Part shown: positions 1 to 12,389 of the stretch, piece by piece
How the letters are laid out: each line of letters opens with the position of its first letter
How positions within the stretch are numbered: position 1 is the stretch's first letter
Assembly (NCBI GenBank): GCA_013368315.1
Contig: JAACJM010000044.1
Span: 124,001 to 188,000 of the forward strand
DNA from: Tetrapyrgos nigripes
Taxonomy: Eukaryota; Basidiomycota; Agaricomycetes; Agaricales; Campanellaceae
Reading direction: 5' to 3'
DNA: 64,000 nucleotides
Made by a program: the position numbers and the translations under genes
Notes under the pieces: model-generated
What the model was told of the DNA's origin: nothing
What the model saw: the letters and a program-made list of their open reading frames with translations, nothing else
Databases searched by the model: none

Positions 1-635
1 GGGTCGAGTTTCTCGATGTAGGAGGTGTCTTCAGGGATCATGTATTCCACCCATTCTGCATGCCATTTAACGTGAGCAAAGCGTAGTAAATGAAAAATGA
101 AGACGTACGCATAGCATGATAAGAAACGATATCACCCTCTTTCAGACCCTCCTTCTCTGACCTGACTACCTTTCCAATCCCAAAGCCGTCAATCCTGTAT
201 ACCGTATAGACTCAAAATTAGTTCCAGGCCAAAAAGAAAAAGAAGGTAGGACAGAGACATACGGCGCGCCAAGTGTGAATGGCGGCTAGAAATTCGTGAT
301 CGTACAGAGTCAAACCAGAGGGCAAAGTATCGACAAAGATGAAGCTTACTCACCGAATAAGATTTCGTATTCGGGTCCCGCATCTTTCCCCTCATGTACG
401 GATCCGCCGAGAGATACAACACCTTAATCAGGATGCTCCCATTCAGAGCAACAGTATCGAGATCAATAGTATCGCTTGTGTCGTATACGGTGGTTTTTCC
501 GGGTTCGGGGTAGCCTAGGAGAGGCCGAAGACGAGGGGCATGAAGGATTAGAACGAAACACCTAGCAAAACCAGTCGACTACGCACCTTTAGGTACCTCC
601 TTGAAAAGAAGCTTTGCATTTCGGACTGGGGCCAT
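1..635 (-). CDS. NAD(P)H-dependent medium-chain reductase (alkenal reductase/PTGR-like), 5' part
   Basis: The ATG is at 635-633 and the protein begins MAPVRNAKLLFKEVPKG. Later exons read YPEPGKTTVYD, then LYLSADPYMRGKMRD, then FGIGKVVRSEKEGLKEGDIV, then EWVEYMIPED, where the window ends. The L-S-x-D-P-Y-M-R-G-x-M block and the G-x-G-x-G-K-V stretch are typical of the zinc-independent medium-chain dehydrogenase/reductase group (leukotriene B4 dehydrogenase, prostaglandin and alkenal reductases), which reduces alpha,beta-unsaturated carbonyls with NADPH. Only the GroES-like N-terminal domain is present; the Rossmann domain lies outside. Exons are separated by short GT-AG introns, for example at about 520-585 and 295-350. 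Family assignment is firm; the substrate is not known. Confidence 0.82.
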
Positions 636-1476
636 GACTGTATGAGTGTGGTTCGATAGAAGGATCGAGAAATTAGAGGAAGCTGCTTTTATGCTATTGC
701 TACGGTAGTACGGCTGATGAAGTTGGATATGACGCCATACTATCGATTGTCGCATTTAGTCAGCCTCGCTTCGGGTACAGACAAAGCCGAAGAGTCCTCG
801 GGCACGGCTGACAATCCAAAAGTGCTGATAGGTCGTTGATAGGTGTGCAGCAGGAGGACGAGTCTGACCAAAATCTGACCAGGCAGCAGCGACATGGACA
901 TTTATGAGGAAGGTGCCAAACTTTGGCCCTGTTTGCCATCAGCCGCTTTAACAGGATCACATGATCGTATTGGCCGTGAATAGGGGCTCAGTCCTTGAGT
1001 ACCATTAAAACATACATCGAAGGTGATAGAATGTAACAATCTGTCGTAGGAATAAGCTTAGAGGGGATATGAATCCATTTCTCGGACAAATAGTCAGATA
1101 TAACCAGGACAGGACTCAAAGAGTCGACCAGGCGCGTCTCGGGATGCAGACTCGGACTCAATAAAGATGGATATCATGATTCATTAGATATGCATACGGC
1201 GGTAAGTTTGCCATCGCCATCAAGAACACTAAGTTGATGGGCGCGCAGTTGGGAAGGTTGGTAATAAGTAATCCTTTCTGGATGCTACGTACCGTGTTCA
1301 TCGTCTTTTGTAGCACCGGTTGGCGACACGTCTTTGAAAATTTGGAAGGATCCATACATATAGAAGTGAAGGAAACTCTGTGGCGAGCTCAGTTGATGCC
1401 GTAGTTTCACACCAGGTGTGTACTTCTTCAATACAGCAGCAATACTGTGATTTTAACGACCTACACCAGGAACGTA
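636..1476. other. Intergenic stretch, no gene seen
   Basis: About 840 bp between the reductase start and the end of the next minus-strand gene. Only short reading frames without recognisable domains or codon bias are present. I see no RNA gene or repeat here; it presumably holds the reductase promoter. Confidence 0.5.
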
Positions 1477-2396
1477 TTACGTTCCAAGACCCCAGAGGAA
1501 TGAAATGCCAAGAGTAACTATGCGCGCTGCGAGAGATGATTGGGAACTAATACGGGTGCCTGTATTCGATGAATTTGATGTCGAAGGTGGGTCCGTGGAA
1601 GATGGAGCTGGTGAGGATGAAGATTGGGTGTTTGTATTAGTATTAGAGATTCCATCGTCGTAACTAGAGCATCATTCAAGGATGTAACGAGTTTGTCAGC
1701 ATGAAAGTTAAAAAGAAATCAAAGAATCTAACGCACGTAAAAACCATCCTATCCAGCAAAACCAAGGTTTCATTCCCTCCAACATGTCCATTCGCAAGAG
1801 TAAAGTTGTGAGTGGTATGAGCAAGTTTTGTGTTGACGTAGACAGGAACACTGTATTGATACGCGGTGTCCAAATCGGAGCCATTCTTGGCAAACGTGCC
1901 AACCAATTCCCCGTCGATGTAGAAGTACATGTCACTATTGCCTTGAAGACTACCGGGGATCGATTTGGCAAGCACACAGTAGACATAGATTGCAGTGCCT
2001 GGAGAAGGAGGAAGTTACTCGAGCTGAATGAAATTATAATACCCAAGAACGCGACGTACCGTTGAAAGTCATAGTCGCAGTAATGATTTTACCATCACCA
2101 TGGTACTGCCCAGTTAATACCCATGTCAGTAGCAGGAAAAGTCGATAGGGAAGAGGAATTCCAGTCTACTTACATCGCCGTCATGCCATGTCTGACCGTA
2201 CACCTCACTTGCAGTCGGTTTGGCGGTACACGAACCACAGTCTGCAGTGTTCCAAGCGCCTTCTGGAAGAAATTGAATAGTCGTCCCTAGTCCATCTCCA
2301 AGTTCGTCGTCCACGGTCCTGTTCACCAACGTAGCTGAAGCAAGAGAAATAGGAAGAAGGGGCCAGAACCACGTCAGTGGGATGTGGATCGTTCAG
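1477..2396 (-). CDS. Secreted or surface-anchored agaricomycete protein, copy 1 (start unresolved)
   Basis: Exons on the minus strand read LVNRTVDDELGDG, GAWNTADCGSCTAKP, YGQTWHDGD, then AIYVYCVLAN, MYFYIDGELVGTF, VPVYVNTKLAHTTHNFTL and NETLVLLDRMVF. This order (VNRTVDD, WHD, F/YIDGELVGTF, VPVYVN, H-T/NFTL) belongs to a widespread agaricomycete family of extracellular proteins with a beta-rich ectodomain. A Ser/Thr/Pro-rich stalk (SSSSPAPSSTDPPSTSNSS) and a short hydrophobic tail end at the TAA at 1477-1479. A signal-like hydrophobic stretch (TWFWPLLPISLASA) precedes the domain, but I find no ATG in frame: a TGA lies just upstream near 2399. The start is therefore in a separate exon or has been lost. 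Function unknown. Confidence 0.6.
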
Positions 2397-2618
2397 AAAA
2401 AGTGGATCACAACCTGCCAAGCAGTCTTGACTTATGAGGAGTCATGTCGCCTTTAAATCGTCTACCATTAGCGCTGCGACGTCAAAGTAGACAGATGTTT
2501 CACAGCACCGCCCTGGTTGGGCGAGTTTGATCTACGCCGGTGATAAAAATCTGATAGAAAGGAAAACGAGGCGATCATGAACGTGCAAGTTCTTTAGTAG
2601 ACTCCTTCTCCTCCTCCT

Positions 2619-4019
2619 CTATGTAGCACCTAGTTTTAACGCTAGATCTCTATAAATATACTTTGGAGTTTCAAGCAGGCTACACCTCTGAGGTGAGACT
2701 GAAGTCTGACCATTACGAAGACTCAGACCAATAATTAGTGGAAGGGTCGGACCAGCGCATAGTACTACATACAGACATATAGCCATAAAGCATCGACTGG
2801 GAAGCTGCAGGGCTACTATAGAGGTGCCGACAGTTACAAGTTCATTGTCATAAATGATAGACAGGCGGAGGATCGACTGGATGCGGGGATACAGGAGGAT
2901 TCGTCCGTTTCGTAGTATGGGAACGCATTCCGGGACTAGAGAGGACTGAGCCGGTCGTCTGTGCTTTCCGCTGCTTGAAGCAGACCCTGCGGAATTTTTA
3001 GAGTCCTTGATCATGAATGGCGACCCATGCATGAAAGGCTCAACCAGAAGATTCGTGCGATTGTCCTCTCTTCTGGGTGCTTCTATCATACTTCGGTACG
3101 CTCCCAAAAAGCCCGGCTCGTCGATCTGTCGAGCTTGTATGTTTGCTACATGTCTCCTCAGAAACCAGAGCCCGACCAACCCAAGAAGAAACAACACGAC
3201 TATGGGAATAGCTATGACTATGGCAAGAGTGCGGGAGGAAATACTGGAGTTTGGCGAGCTTGAGGGGGAAGGTGAACCTGTACTCGACGACTCCGCTGCG
3301 TCTGGGAAGGGAGATGAGGTGAAATCTGATTCCCTAGTCTCAGAGACGCCTTCATGACTGTCCCGTCCGAACAGAGAGAATCAAACGCGCTGTTAGCGCA
3401 TGGAGGAAGATGAACAGAGAGTTGTAACGCACGTATATACCAATGATTCATTCCCTCCAACATGCCCATTTGCGAGAGTTGTGCGTAGTGTGAGGGAGAC
3501 TTTCGTTGACGTAGACGGGAACATTGTAGCGGTACGATGTGTCCAGATCGACGCCATCAAATTTGAAAGTGCCCACTAGCTCATCATCGAGATAGAAATA
3601 CGTATCAGTATTTTCCGTTTAAATTGTCAGAAGACTTTGCAAGGACGTAATAAACATAGATTGCACTGCCTGGATGAGTAAAATGAGTTGGAACAGGATA
3701 TAACGCCTGGAAACTCCTTACCGTTGAAAGTCAGAGTTGCAGTCAAAACCTCACCGTCAGCGTTGTACTATCAGGTTCATGGCGGGGTCAGTAAGACAAG
3801 TCGGTCCCAGAAAGACGCCATCGTGTCACGTCTGGCCGTACGTCTGACTTAGAACTGGTTTTGCCGTACATGTGGAGCAGTTCTCGGAAGATACTGAATG
3901 ATATCTCCTAGTCCATCTCCGTAGGTATCGTCAACGGTCCTGTTCACGAGAATGGCCGAGGCAAGAGGGATAGAGAACAGTAACCAAATCCATTTCCAGA
4001 GGATGAGCGCCGTGATCAT
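2619..4019 (-). pseudogene. Tandem paralogue of the secreted/membrane-anchored protein, copy 2, decayed
   Basis: It starts with a good signal peptide (MITALILWKWIWLLFSIPLA) at 4019, followed by ILVNRTVDDTYGDGLGD, so it is a paralogue of the gene immediately downstream on the same strand. Three lesions are visible against copy 1. About three residues' worth of sequence and the frame are lost near 3885-3895. The conserved YGQTWHDG becomes YGQT-stop-HDG near 3825. A short deletion near 3470 shifts the frame after HTTHN. Downstream, a Ser-rich stalk, one transmembrane helix (VIAIPIVVLFLLGLVGLWFL) and a long cytoplasmic tail (about 3197-2619) are preserved, unlike copy 1, which ends soon after its stalk. 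Assembly error is possible, but three independent lesions favour a pseudogene. Confidence 0.65.
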
Positions 4020-4236
4020 GATGGGGGCAAAAAAAGCCTATGTCGGTTGTCGGTTTGATATATAAAGTGCCGTGACCCGTCTGCCAACGCCTATCAGCGT
4101 CCAGGTATCAAGCGATAACGCGCCGGCGTCGGGTAAATACCCCTGAGCAGGGACACTTTGACCTACATACCTCTTCAATCAGATATCAGCTAACTGTCCA
4201 CCGAACTCAGGAGCAACAAGGTTAGTAAAAGATGCC

Positions 4237-6153
4237 CTATACAAGTGCTTTACCGTTTATCTTATTTACATTGCCCATCTTCATAACAAACATCACCCGA
4301 TCCAAAGTAGCTTCAAAGTCCTTCTCGATATCACCTTCCAAGGCGATTAAATCTGCTGCCCATCCTTTCTCGATTTTCCCAAACTTCACATCGTTATCAC
4401 CAAGAGATACACCTAGCCCAGATTCTTGATCCAACTCTTTCCAACCCATCGGTCTTATACATTCCCAACCACCCAATGTCCCCCATCTCAAGACTTTCCT
4501 CCAATCTGCTCCTAGTCTGACCATCAATTTCATCTCAAGAGCGTTCTCGCCATGCGAAAATGCGCCAGTATCCCCACCACAAGCTATATTCTCCATCCCG
4601 ACGTCAAGCGCAGCCTTAAACATCCTCTTCGCTTCTTCCCATACAGCATTACTATGGGGATCTTTCCAGTCAGCAAATTCGGCAACTTTGTAAAGGACCG
4701 AAAGCGTCGGAACCCATTTTGTTCGAGTATGCATCGCAAACGCTTCCATCTCCTCGCGAAGCTGGGCATCAGTGAGCTGTTTGCCTTGCCGTTGCGGACC
4801 ATGTTCGATGGAATCGGCACCTAGCAGCTGGAGGTTACGGAAAGAAATTTGAGATGCGTGAGCGGCTACTTTAACACCATATGTGTGAGCCGTGTCAATC
4901 ATTGCCATCAGTTCATCGTTATTGAATGTTCGGATAGATAATACCCCCGTTCTTGGGGAGGCAAGTGACATTCTCGATCGGAATCGATATTCTGAAATGG
5001 TAGGAGCAAGTGTTAGCTTAGACATCAAGGACGACAGAATGTTAAACGACATCATAGTTACCTGCGTATATCTGTACAAATGGGGTCGAAATCCTCCGGC
5101 GTCAGTCTCATATCCACTGCTTTGACTTCGAGGGTACGTAGGAATGAGCTCACCTTGATCCAATCTGCTCCTGCCCCAATTTGTCGTCGTACAGCAGCAA
5201 TGCAACTGTCAACGCCATCAGCTACCTCTGCCCCGGTGATACCCTCAACACCTTCCTTGTTCATGTGGATAACGCTTTTGGGTCCTGTAATATGGAGTGA
5301 CGAGTGGGTCAGAGAGAGCGAGGAAGGGCGACAGTATCATTGCTGAGAGTGCTTACCATAGCTTCCCGTTGCTACAATAGCTCTGTTAGCGCAGAAATAC
5401 CTCGGACCAGGTATCAGAGCATCCCGTCCTGATAGGCATTTTCGTAATGAGATATCGGCATCTTCAGCACCCTCGGTGCCTAAGTCTCTGCGGGAAGGGA
5501 AATAATAAAGACGGTATAGGGTTAATATGATCGAAATCCGCTGGAGACGCGACTAGGCACGCGAGGATTGAAATGATATAGACCCCAGAAATGTATAGAG
5601 AGAGAGAAAAATGAGCCAATAAAGTCACTTACCTCACGGTTGTGAAGCCAGCCATGAGAGTCTTCTTGGCATGAACAGTAGCACGTATCGTTCTCTCAAC
5701 CAAACTCTCTTTCGTAACTTGGTCATCCCATGAGGTTTCTCCGTAAGAATGCAGAAACACTGTTAAAATTGCCAAATCCATCAGCAGTGCATACTCGGGC
5801 TCAAGATATGACTCACTATGAACATGCGCATCAACGAAACCAGGAAAAACCGTCAAATGTGTCAAATCTATTACGTCCGTCGTCCCCAGCCTGATACTTT
5901 CCAAATCCTTAGTCTTAAATGTTTCTACTTCCAGAATCAAACCAGAGTCCTTGGACACCGTAATGATTTGTGATGAGCGGAATTCGAGGGTAACTGGATC
6001 GAACAGTTTGCCGGCTAGAACCTTCATTACTTGATTTCCATCTCCCGAGCGTGATGGAGGTAAAGAGAGCAGAGTAAGTGAGATATCCGAGCAACCGTCG
6101 TTGGACGGAGGGACCTCCTCCTTAAACTGAGTCATCAAGGAGTGGTGTTGCAA
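4237..6153 (-). CDS. Metal-dependent amidohydrolase (imidazolonepropionase/prolidase-like)
   Basis: The 5' exon (6153-5629) contains LTHLTVFPGFVDAHVHSES: the D-A-H-V-H metal-binding HxH that closes the first barrel strand of the amidohydrolase superfamily, followed by MAGFTTVR. Middle exons give GADWIKV, the region of the bridging ligand. The 3' exon gives VKVAAHAS (metal His), ADSIEHGP (second His) and IACGGDTGAFSHGEN (catalytic Asp). The C-terminal GWAADLIALEGDIEKDF is the small beta-sandwich that follows the barrel. At least four introns interrupt it. The closest known relatives are imidazolonepropionase-like and Xaa-Pro-dipeptidase-like hydrolases; the substrate cannot be deduced. I take the ATG at 6153; a second in-frame Met lies close to the conserved start of the domain. 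Confidence 0.85.
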
Positions 6154-6259
6154 CTTGTGGAAACCAGTGGAAACTAGAGAAGCGAGAACTGAACCAGCCC
6201 TAAAGTGACATGGATATACTTGGTTACAGTTTTCTCACGCACGACACTTCTACTCCGAC

Positions 6260-6553
6260 TTGGCTCCGGCATCGACAGAACCACTGGGCAACTTTGAGCT
6301 TTTCCCTTTACCTTCGTCGCAGCCATCCCGTCAGTCACAACGCAAAGGACTTTTTTCTCCCCTCATGGCCGTTACCATGAGTATTCGTGGTCGACATCGC
6401 CTTTTGAACAGGGTTAATTATTCATCGCCTTCAACTTCAAGTTCGAGAACGTTAAACGTGAAGGACGATATTGAATCTCAGCCGAGCAAACAACAAAATG
6501 TGAGTGCTAATTTACCGTTTCGAGGGAAACAAAATAAAGACCAAAGAAGCTAG
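6260..6553 (+). CDS. Small hypothetical ORF, divergent from the amidohydrolase
   Basis: A 97-residue frame rich in Ser, Arg and Gln with no domain I recognise, beginning about 100 bp from the amidohydrolase start on the other strand. No signal peptide or membrane helix. It may be a chance ORF in the shared promoter region; a short gene with a downstream intron is also possible. Confidence 0.2.
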   Translation: MAPASTEPLGNFELFPLPSSQPSRQSQRKGLFSPLMAVTMSIRGRHRLLNRVNYSSPSTSSSRTLNVKDDIESQPSKQQNVSANLPFRGKQNKDQRS

Positions 6554-6559
6554 TCAGAG

Positions 6560-7283
6560 TAATAGAAAATCACTTTATTGTACCCTGGCCATGGCTCATG
6601 AAGCACTGGTTCAATAACGTCTAGATGACCCTCGACTTGTTGAGCGAGATGTATATGTAAAGTATGACAACGACATACGTAGCATTACTAGAGGTGATCA
6701 GCGCCCATTTTTGCGGTCCCGGAATTCTCCGGATGCTGATCGGTCAAGTTCTAAATGCCGTCATCTGGGTCGAAGGCTTGTGCAGTGCTATCCCTCCTGC
6801 ACTCTTCTAGATGTTAGTGCTCGCAATGGATTCTGAACATATCTAGGGGATGTGTCGGAAGTTTTGAGACTAAAGTATGAAGGATTCATGAAGTGTCGAG
6901 GCATACAAAGATTTGACAAAGATCGTCGGCGATTGGTCTTAGTGAGCGTTTCGGCTACGTTTCGGAGATAAAAGGGACGTTAATAACCTCTATTCCTACA
7001 ATTACTTACCTTTAGACATCAGTGGCGAGCCGCATATGGTGTATTCACTATTTGAAGTGACCCAAGCTTTCCCGTCTAAAGGTTTGGAGTATCTATCTGT
7101 CTATCTGTCGAGCCACACTTCTCCCATCTATTGATGATACTTGGTACTAACTCAACAGAGTTGTCACCATGTGAAATACCGTTCTACTCTTTTCTCAGAG
7201 CTTAATCTCCACTGCGTATCGAAGGGACAAATATGCAATTTGCCTTCGTCATCTTCAGCTACGATAGAATCGCTGAAGAACCG
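6560..7283. other. Intergenic region upstream of laccase 1
   Basis: About 720 bp with no coding potential I can support and no repeat seen. It should contain the laccase upstream regulatory region; I did not find a confident upstream element other than the TATA box listed separately. Confidence 0.4.
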
Positions 7284-7290
7284 TATAAAA
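7284..7290 (+). promoter_or_regulatory. TATA box of laccase 1
   Basis: TATAAAA ending 77 bp before the laccase ATG at 7368. A TATAAAA box lies at a similar distance upstream of laccase 2 in this window. Confidence 0.55.
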
Positions 7291-7367
7291 TGTCGACCCC
7301 AAATCAACGCTCATCCAGTGCGGTAGGTTTTCATCTCACCCTTCAATCCTTTTGATCATCATCGTGC

Positions 7368-9647
7368 ATGATGTTTCTCTCTTTACTCTCTTTGGCGATA
7401 CACTTAACCTACACTGCACATGGCGTCGATGTAATCCAACGCTCTGGAGACCTTCACATCACAAACACCCAACTTTCCCCCGACGGATTTCAACGCGAGT
7501 ACGTTCTTTCTGTCGCTTCAGACTTTCGAGAGCTATTTCTGACTGTCTAAGTTTAGCACTGTTGTCGCTGGAACGAACTCCTACGGCGGGAGTTTGCCAG
7601 GACCTGTCGTTAGGGGTAATAAGGTGAGCTCCCTCAATCCATGATTATTCTCAAAAGTGATATATCTTTGCTTTCCCTAGGGTGACAACTTCAAACTGAA
7701 TGTCTTCGATGAGCTGGTGGATCCAGATTTTGTTCGTACAACTAGCATTGTGAGACCCAATACATGCCTATGCCGTCGTCATCATAATGATGCCTTTCCA
7801 CAGCACTGGCACGGTATTTTCCAGAAGCATACCAACTTTATGGACGGGCCAGCCTTCGTGACTCAATGTCCTATTACCCCAAACAACTCCTTTCTTTACG
7901 ATTTTGATATACCAGACCAAGCAGGAACATTCTGGTATCACTCTCATGTTTCCACACAGTATTGCGATGGACTTCGTGGACCATTGATCGTGGAAGACCC
8001 CAACGACCCTCAGAAACACTTGTACGACGTGGATGACGGTAAGTACGACATTCGCACTCGGCTTTGGTTTCAAGTCTGCTCATCTTGTTGCTGTAGAGAA
8101 CACCATCATTACGCTCATCGATTGGTACGCCTTACAGCAGATATCCACTGAACTTTCCACCTGATAAATATCGGATCGACAGGTATCATGTCAGTGCTCT
8201 GACACTGGCTCAGATTCCTGCACCTCCTATCTCCAATTCCACACTCATAAATGGAATCGGTCGATTCCCAGGAGGGGTAAATATATCTTCAAATCTCTGA
8301 TACTTGATCTAATGACGATCTTTTCTATATAGCCTGCAGTGCCACTCGCAGTTGTGAACGTCGAACAAGGCAAGCGTTACCGAATGCGGCTTATTTCAAT
8401 GTCCTGTGATCCCAACTACGTCTTCTCTATCGACGGACATAATCTTACCGTGATCGAAGCGGATGGAATCAACACCGAGCCCGTCACTGTTAATGCAATT
8501 CAGATATTTGCCGCGCAACGCTATTCTTTCGTCCTCAATGCCGATCAGCAAGTGGATAACTACAGGATTCGTGCAAACCCCAGCAATAGCTTGGCTGTTG
8601 GCTTTGATGGAGGTGTCAACTCTGCTATCCTTCGGTACAAGGGTGCGCCCGACGAAGAGCCTAAGACTAATCAGCAATCTGACGTCGTTGGCTTGACTGA
8701 GGCGATGCTTCATCCTCTCGAAAACCCTGGTGCCCCTGGGTCCCCAACGCCTGGTGGCGCAGATGTCGTCCTTAATTTGACCCTAGGTTTCACTCCACCT
8801 GCCACATTCCTAATGAATGATGTCCGATTCATTCCTCCCAACGTTCCGGTTCTACTCCAGATATTGAGTGGGACGCAGAGAGCTCAGGACCTTCTTCCGC
8901 CTGGTAGCGTGTATGGGTTACCGCTGAACAAGGTCATAGAAATTAATTTACTGGGTAATAACGCTCCGGGTGGACCACATCCTTTGTAAATTTTTACTCT
9001 TCCCTCCTTCGTTTGATGCCGACTGATGTACATTGTTCAATTTTCAGCCACCTGCATGGGGTAAGTGCCCTTCCTCGGTGGCAAGACTATTGCTGATGCT
9101 CCTGAACGAATCGCAGCATGCTTTCGACGTTGTGAAGAGCGCTGATAATGATGAGTTCAACTTCAAGAATCCAGTAAGCGCCTATCAAACCTCTGACCCC
9201 AAATTGGTAGTATTAACTGACATAGGTTCGTCGCGACACAACTTCCGTGGGCGACGCCAACCTCACTACTATTCGTTTCGTTACCGATAATCCGGGCCCT
9301 TGGTTCCTTCACTGGTAATTTTCTCCTAGTTTCACTGGATATATAGCTTAGCATCTGATTAACATCTGCAGCCACATCGACTTCCATTTGGAGCTGTAAG
9401 TCGTCAATATGCCTATTTCTGCCTAGATACTAATGCGATGAGTCTTTACAGCGGACTTGCTGTAGTTCTCGCTGAGGACGTCGAAGACGTACCGACCACC
9501 AATCTTGTGCCAGGTAAGCACACTCACATTCTTCTGATTAATATATATACTAATTTGTACATTGTAGACGAATGGGACAGACTCTGTCCCACATACAACG
9601 CACTCCCAGCTGCTTTGAAACCGGAACAGATTCCTCCTCCTCCTTAA
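7368..9647 (+). CDS. Laccase 1 (secreted multicopper oxidase)
   Basis: Laccases oxidise phenols extracellularly with reduction of O2 to water. The ATG at 7368 opens a signal peptide ([19 protein letters not shown]). All four copper motifs are present when introns are removed: TTSI|HWHG (intron about 7750-7801), [26 protein letters not shown] and [14 protein letters not shown]. The residue ten positions after the motif-4 Cys is Leu, the class with non-coordinating Leu near the T1 copper. Cupredoxin domain 2 runs through [14 protein letters not shown] and [21 protein letters not shown]. The C-terminus is [14 protein letters not shown] with the conserved Cys, ending at TAA 9645-9647. About ten introns; one coding exon is only 13 nt (9048-9060) and carries the HLHG ligands. 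The gene looks intact. Confidence 0.93.
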
Positions 9648-10422
9648 GCCCATACTCAAGGGATACCACCGGTACACATTATTGATTACGTCGAGAAGTA
9701 CTCCAAGTATATGATATGGCGTGCTCTTACTTTCCTTGTCACTTCTACATTCTTTACGGACATGCTATTTATGTGCGTAGCTTATACCAGAATACTATCA
9801 TCTTCCTAGCAAAAACGAAAAGACAGGATCCATTTCTTTCTTCTTTCTTTTATTTACACCCTTCCGGGAAAGGGTTCCGCACAAATGCGGGTACTCGATA
9901 AGGTACTCGGTCAAATTTGAGGTGTAAGTACAAAAGGAACTCTGTCTCGTTATGCTAAATCAATTTCTTCTCTCCTTTAGCTCTGCAAGTTTCCGATCTA
10001 TTCACCTGCTTTGGCACTACCGTCACAAAGCTGATGTGCTCGATGTCATTGGTTAGGATGTAGAAGACGTAGGCCGTGGCGAGCTATACCGCGTCTACAC
10101 TCGGCATGTTCGTAGAGGACCACGCTGTGTATTTCTATCTATCTATCAATCTGCAGTAGAAAGGCCTGGGAGGGAGACGTTAAAACCCTCTTGCAAGAGA
10201 AAAAGTTGCCACTCCAGCGTGCGAATGTAGAAACATACCCAGACGTCGGTGGACAGTGCAGGTATGTAAGATGATTGGAATACGTAAAGATGAGTGAGTG
10301 ATGGCGTGAGGTTGGGCGGAGAGTGAGGTTTGGGTTTGTATCGGATGCGAGACGTCGTTGAAGGCGAGGAAAACTTCCCAGCATCAGACGATGATCAAAA
10401 AGTATGGATAAAAGTGATATCT
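9648..10422. other. Intergenic stretch downstream of laccase 1
   Basis: No credible coding exon. A short ATCT run lies near 10135-10150. It ends at the TA that borders the inverted repeat starting at 10424. Confidence 0.4.
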
Positions 10423-10867
10423 ACAGGGATCCATGGGTCCGTGAGACACCGCAGTCCTTGATACACTTGGCTCGGAAAGGGTCTTGAAATTAAGCTAGAG
10501 TAACTATCTCTGCACCTTTCTGTGAAATTTCCGAAGCTATATTACCTATTATCTACTATACTAGTAATTTGAGGAGTATGTAAAGATAGTACAAATACCT
10601 AAATAACAAATGAAAGACATAATCTGACCTCTATATTTTTGCAACATAAGTAAGAAACCATCTAAGGAACCCATATTGCAACAAAACAGCACTCTGGAAA
10701 GAGGAGGAATGGATCAAAGGGACTCGAAGCATATGAGGCTCAGGAAAGGTGTCACATCACGCTTTCCTAAAGGAGACACGACCCAAGACAAAATCGCGAG
10801 TCGCGACACGCAAAACCGGCAGGAAAAACTTACAAAATTTCCTTCTCAATCCTCAACATGATATGCC

Positions 10868-11605
10868 GTGCCCAGTCCCAGGCCGTCAAGAAGAATATCG
10901 CATCGTATGAACTCTCAGAGCTCAAAAAAGAAGGCAGTGTGGAGATACCTGGACGAGTTGGGAAAGCCGGAGGGAGAAAAGAAGCTAGGTCTTCGAGAAA
11001 TCTGCCAAGCCGTCTCCAATGACGACTTTGAGAAGACAGGATGTCGTATTTCTCTAAGCTCAGCTACTCTTGCATGACACGCGAAGGGAGGCCGAACTAT
11101 TACCGACTTCAATGCGACAAAACACCACCTGACAATGCTGACATCCGAAGAACAAAAAATGATCGTCGATTTTGCCATTGAGTGTGGAGACCATTCGTTT
11201 CCCCTTAGTCCTCGTAGGATCAAGCAGCATGCTGAGCATATACTCAAGTGCAGGCTAGGGTCTCTAGCACCAGAGAAGGGTCTTGGGAAGGACTGGGCCA
11301 CATGCTTCATCAATAAGCACCTTGACCGAGTCGGAAAATACTGGTCTCATGCTCTCGAGGACAAACATGGTCACGCTGTTAACCCAGTCACAAAGGAGGA
11401 ATATCTTGCTTTATTGAAAGAGTGCTGCAAGAAGCACAATATACCAGATGAGGTAGTGTACGGTGCTGATGAGAGTGGGCTGCAGACAGGGATAGGGAGT
11501 AAGGAATATGTACAAAAAGCGAAGGCCACGTTGGAAGAAACCCACCAAGCCTACCACCAAGAACGAGGGCCTCCTTCGAGCTACACCAAACCCCAAGAAA
11601 TCTGA
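10868..11605 (+). pseudogene. Pogo/Tc5-type DDE transposase, internally deleted
   Basis: The first part has the N-terminal DNA-binding region of pogo transposases (KKAVWRYLDELGKPEG.., then a stop near 11076). A second frame from 11135 carries the CENP-B-like HTH (LTSEEQKMIVDFAIECGDHS, KGLGKDWATCFINKHLDRVG, KYWSHALE) and the first catalytic strand VVYGADESGLQTGIGSKEYV. After that the reading runs directly into Lys/Arg-rich C-terminal tail sequence (RRPRWKKPTKPTTKNEG in another frame), so the remaining DDE core, including the second and third acidic residues, is missing. Frame breaks plus loss of the core make it inactive. Confidence 0.75.
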
Positions 11606-11759
11606 CTTCGTCAAGTCAAAGACACGGATTAGGACCACTGCCAATCAAGCAGCACCATCTCAGTCTCAGGGAGAAATGAGCAGAATGATGATGGTGAGGA
11701 TAGTGATGAAGGAGCAGATGTAAACGGCGGCGACGTCGATGACAGCGATGGACACTAGT

Positions 11760-12389
11760 CTCTCCTAGACAGACAGTATCAGCAATCACTGAAGTGATAG
11801 ATGGACACTCAGACAGAACAGACAATGAGTAATCAATAGAACACCTCGTATTCAGCACCACAAATGGTTAGCTCTATTCAGTAATCTTCTGTTCTTTAGT
11901 ATCCTCGTCCTCTTCATCTTTAAGAGCCAATTTCCGGGTCACAAGTTCCACAAAATTCAGAGCGTCCCGCATCCCAGAGAGCTGCCTGTCCACTCCTTTT
12001 ATCCTCCATGCTGTTTCCATCATTCGGTTTTCATAATCACTGAATAGAAGATTGTGCAGAAGCTCTGCTCCTTCGATGAGGGTGATGGCATGTCTATAAC
12101 ACTGATCACCATGGGTTTCACGAACTGGACTGGGAGTATCTATGAAAGAAATGTAAGAAGAGGTAGCCGTAATTTAAGTATAACATACCTGGATAAAATG
12201 GATATTCAGGACTTCCAGGTGACGTACAAACCCTTTTGTGTTCAGGGGTGCAGTGAACACTGCTGCCAGCGCGTTTAGACATTGGTGTGTTAGTGTAAAG
12301 AGCAGTGAAAAACGTCGGCCTTTAAGTACTTGGATCGCAATAGGCGAGATCGGATCTGCCTTAAAATGGGAATTCCAGCTGATGTGACA
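11760..12389. other. 3' part of the pogo-type element, no gene
   Basis: About 630 bp without a convincing exon; probably the non-coding 3' region of the element. It includes a 19-nt string (around 11756) that recurs near 37830. Confidence 0.35.
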
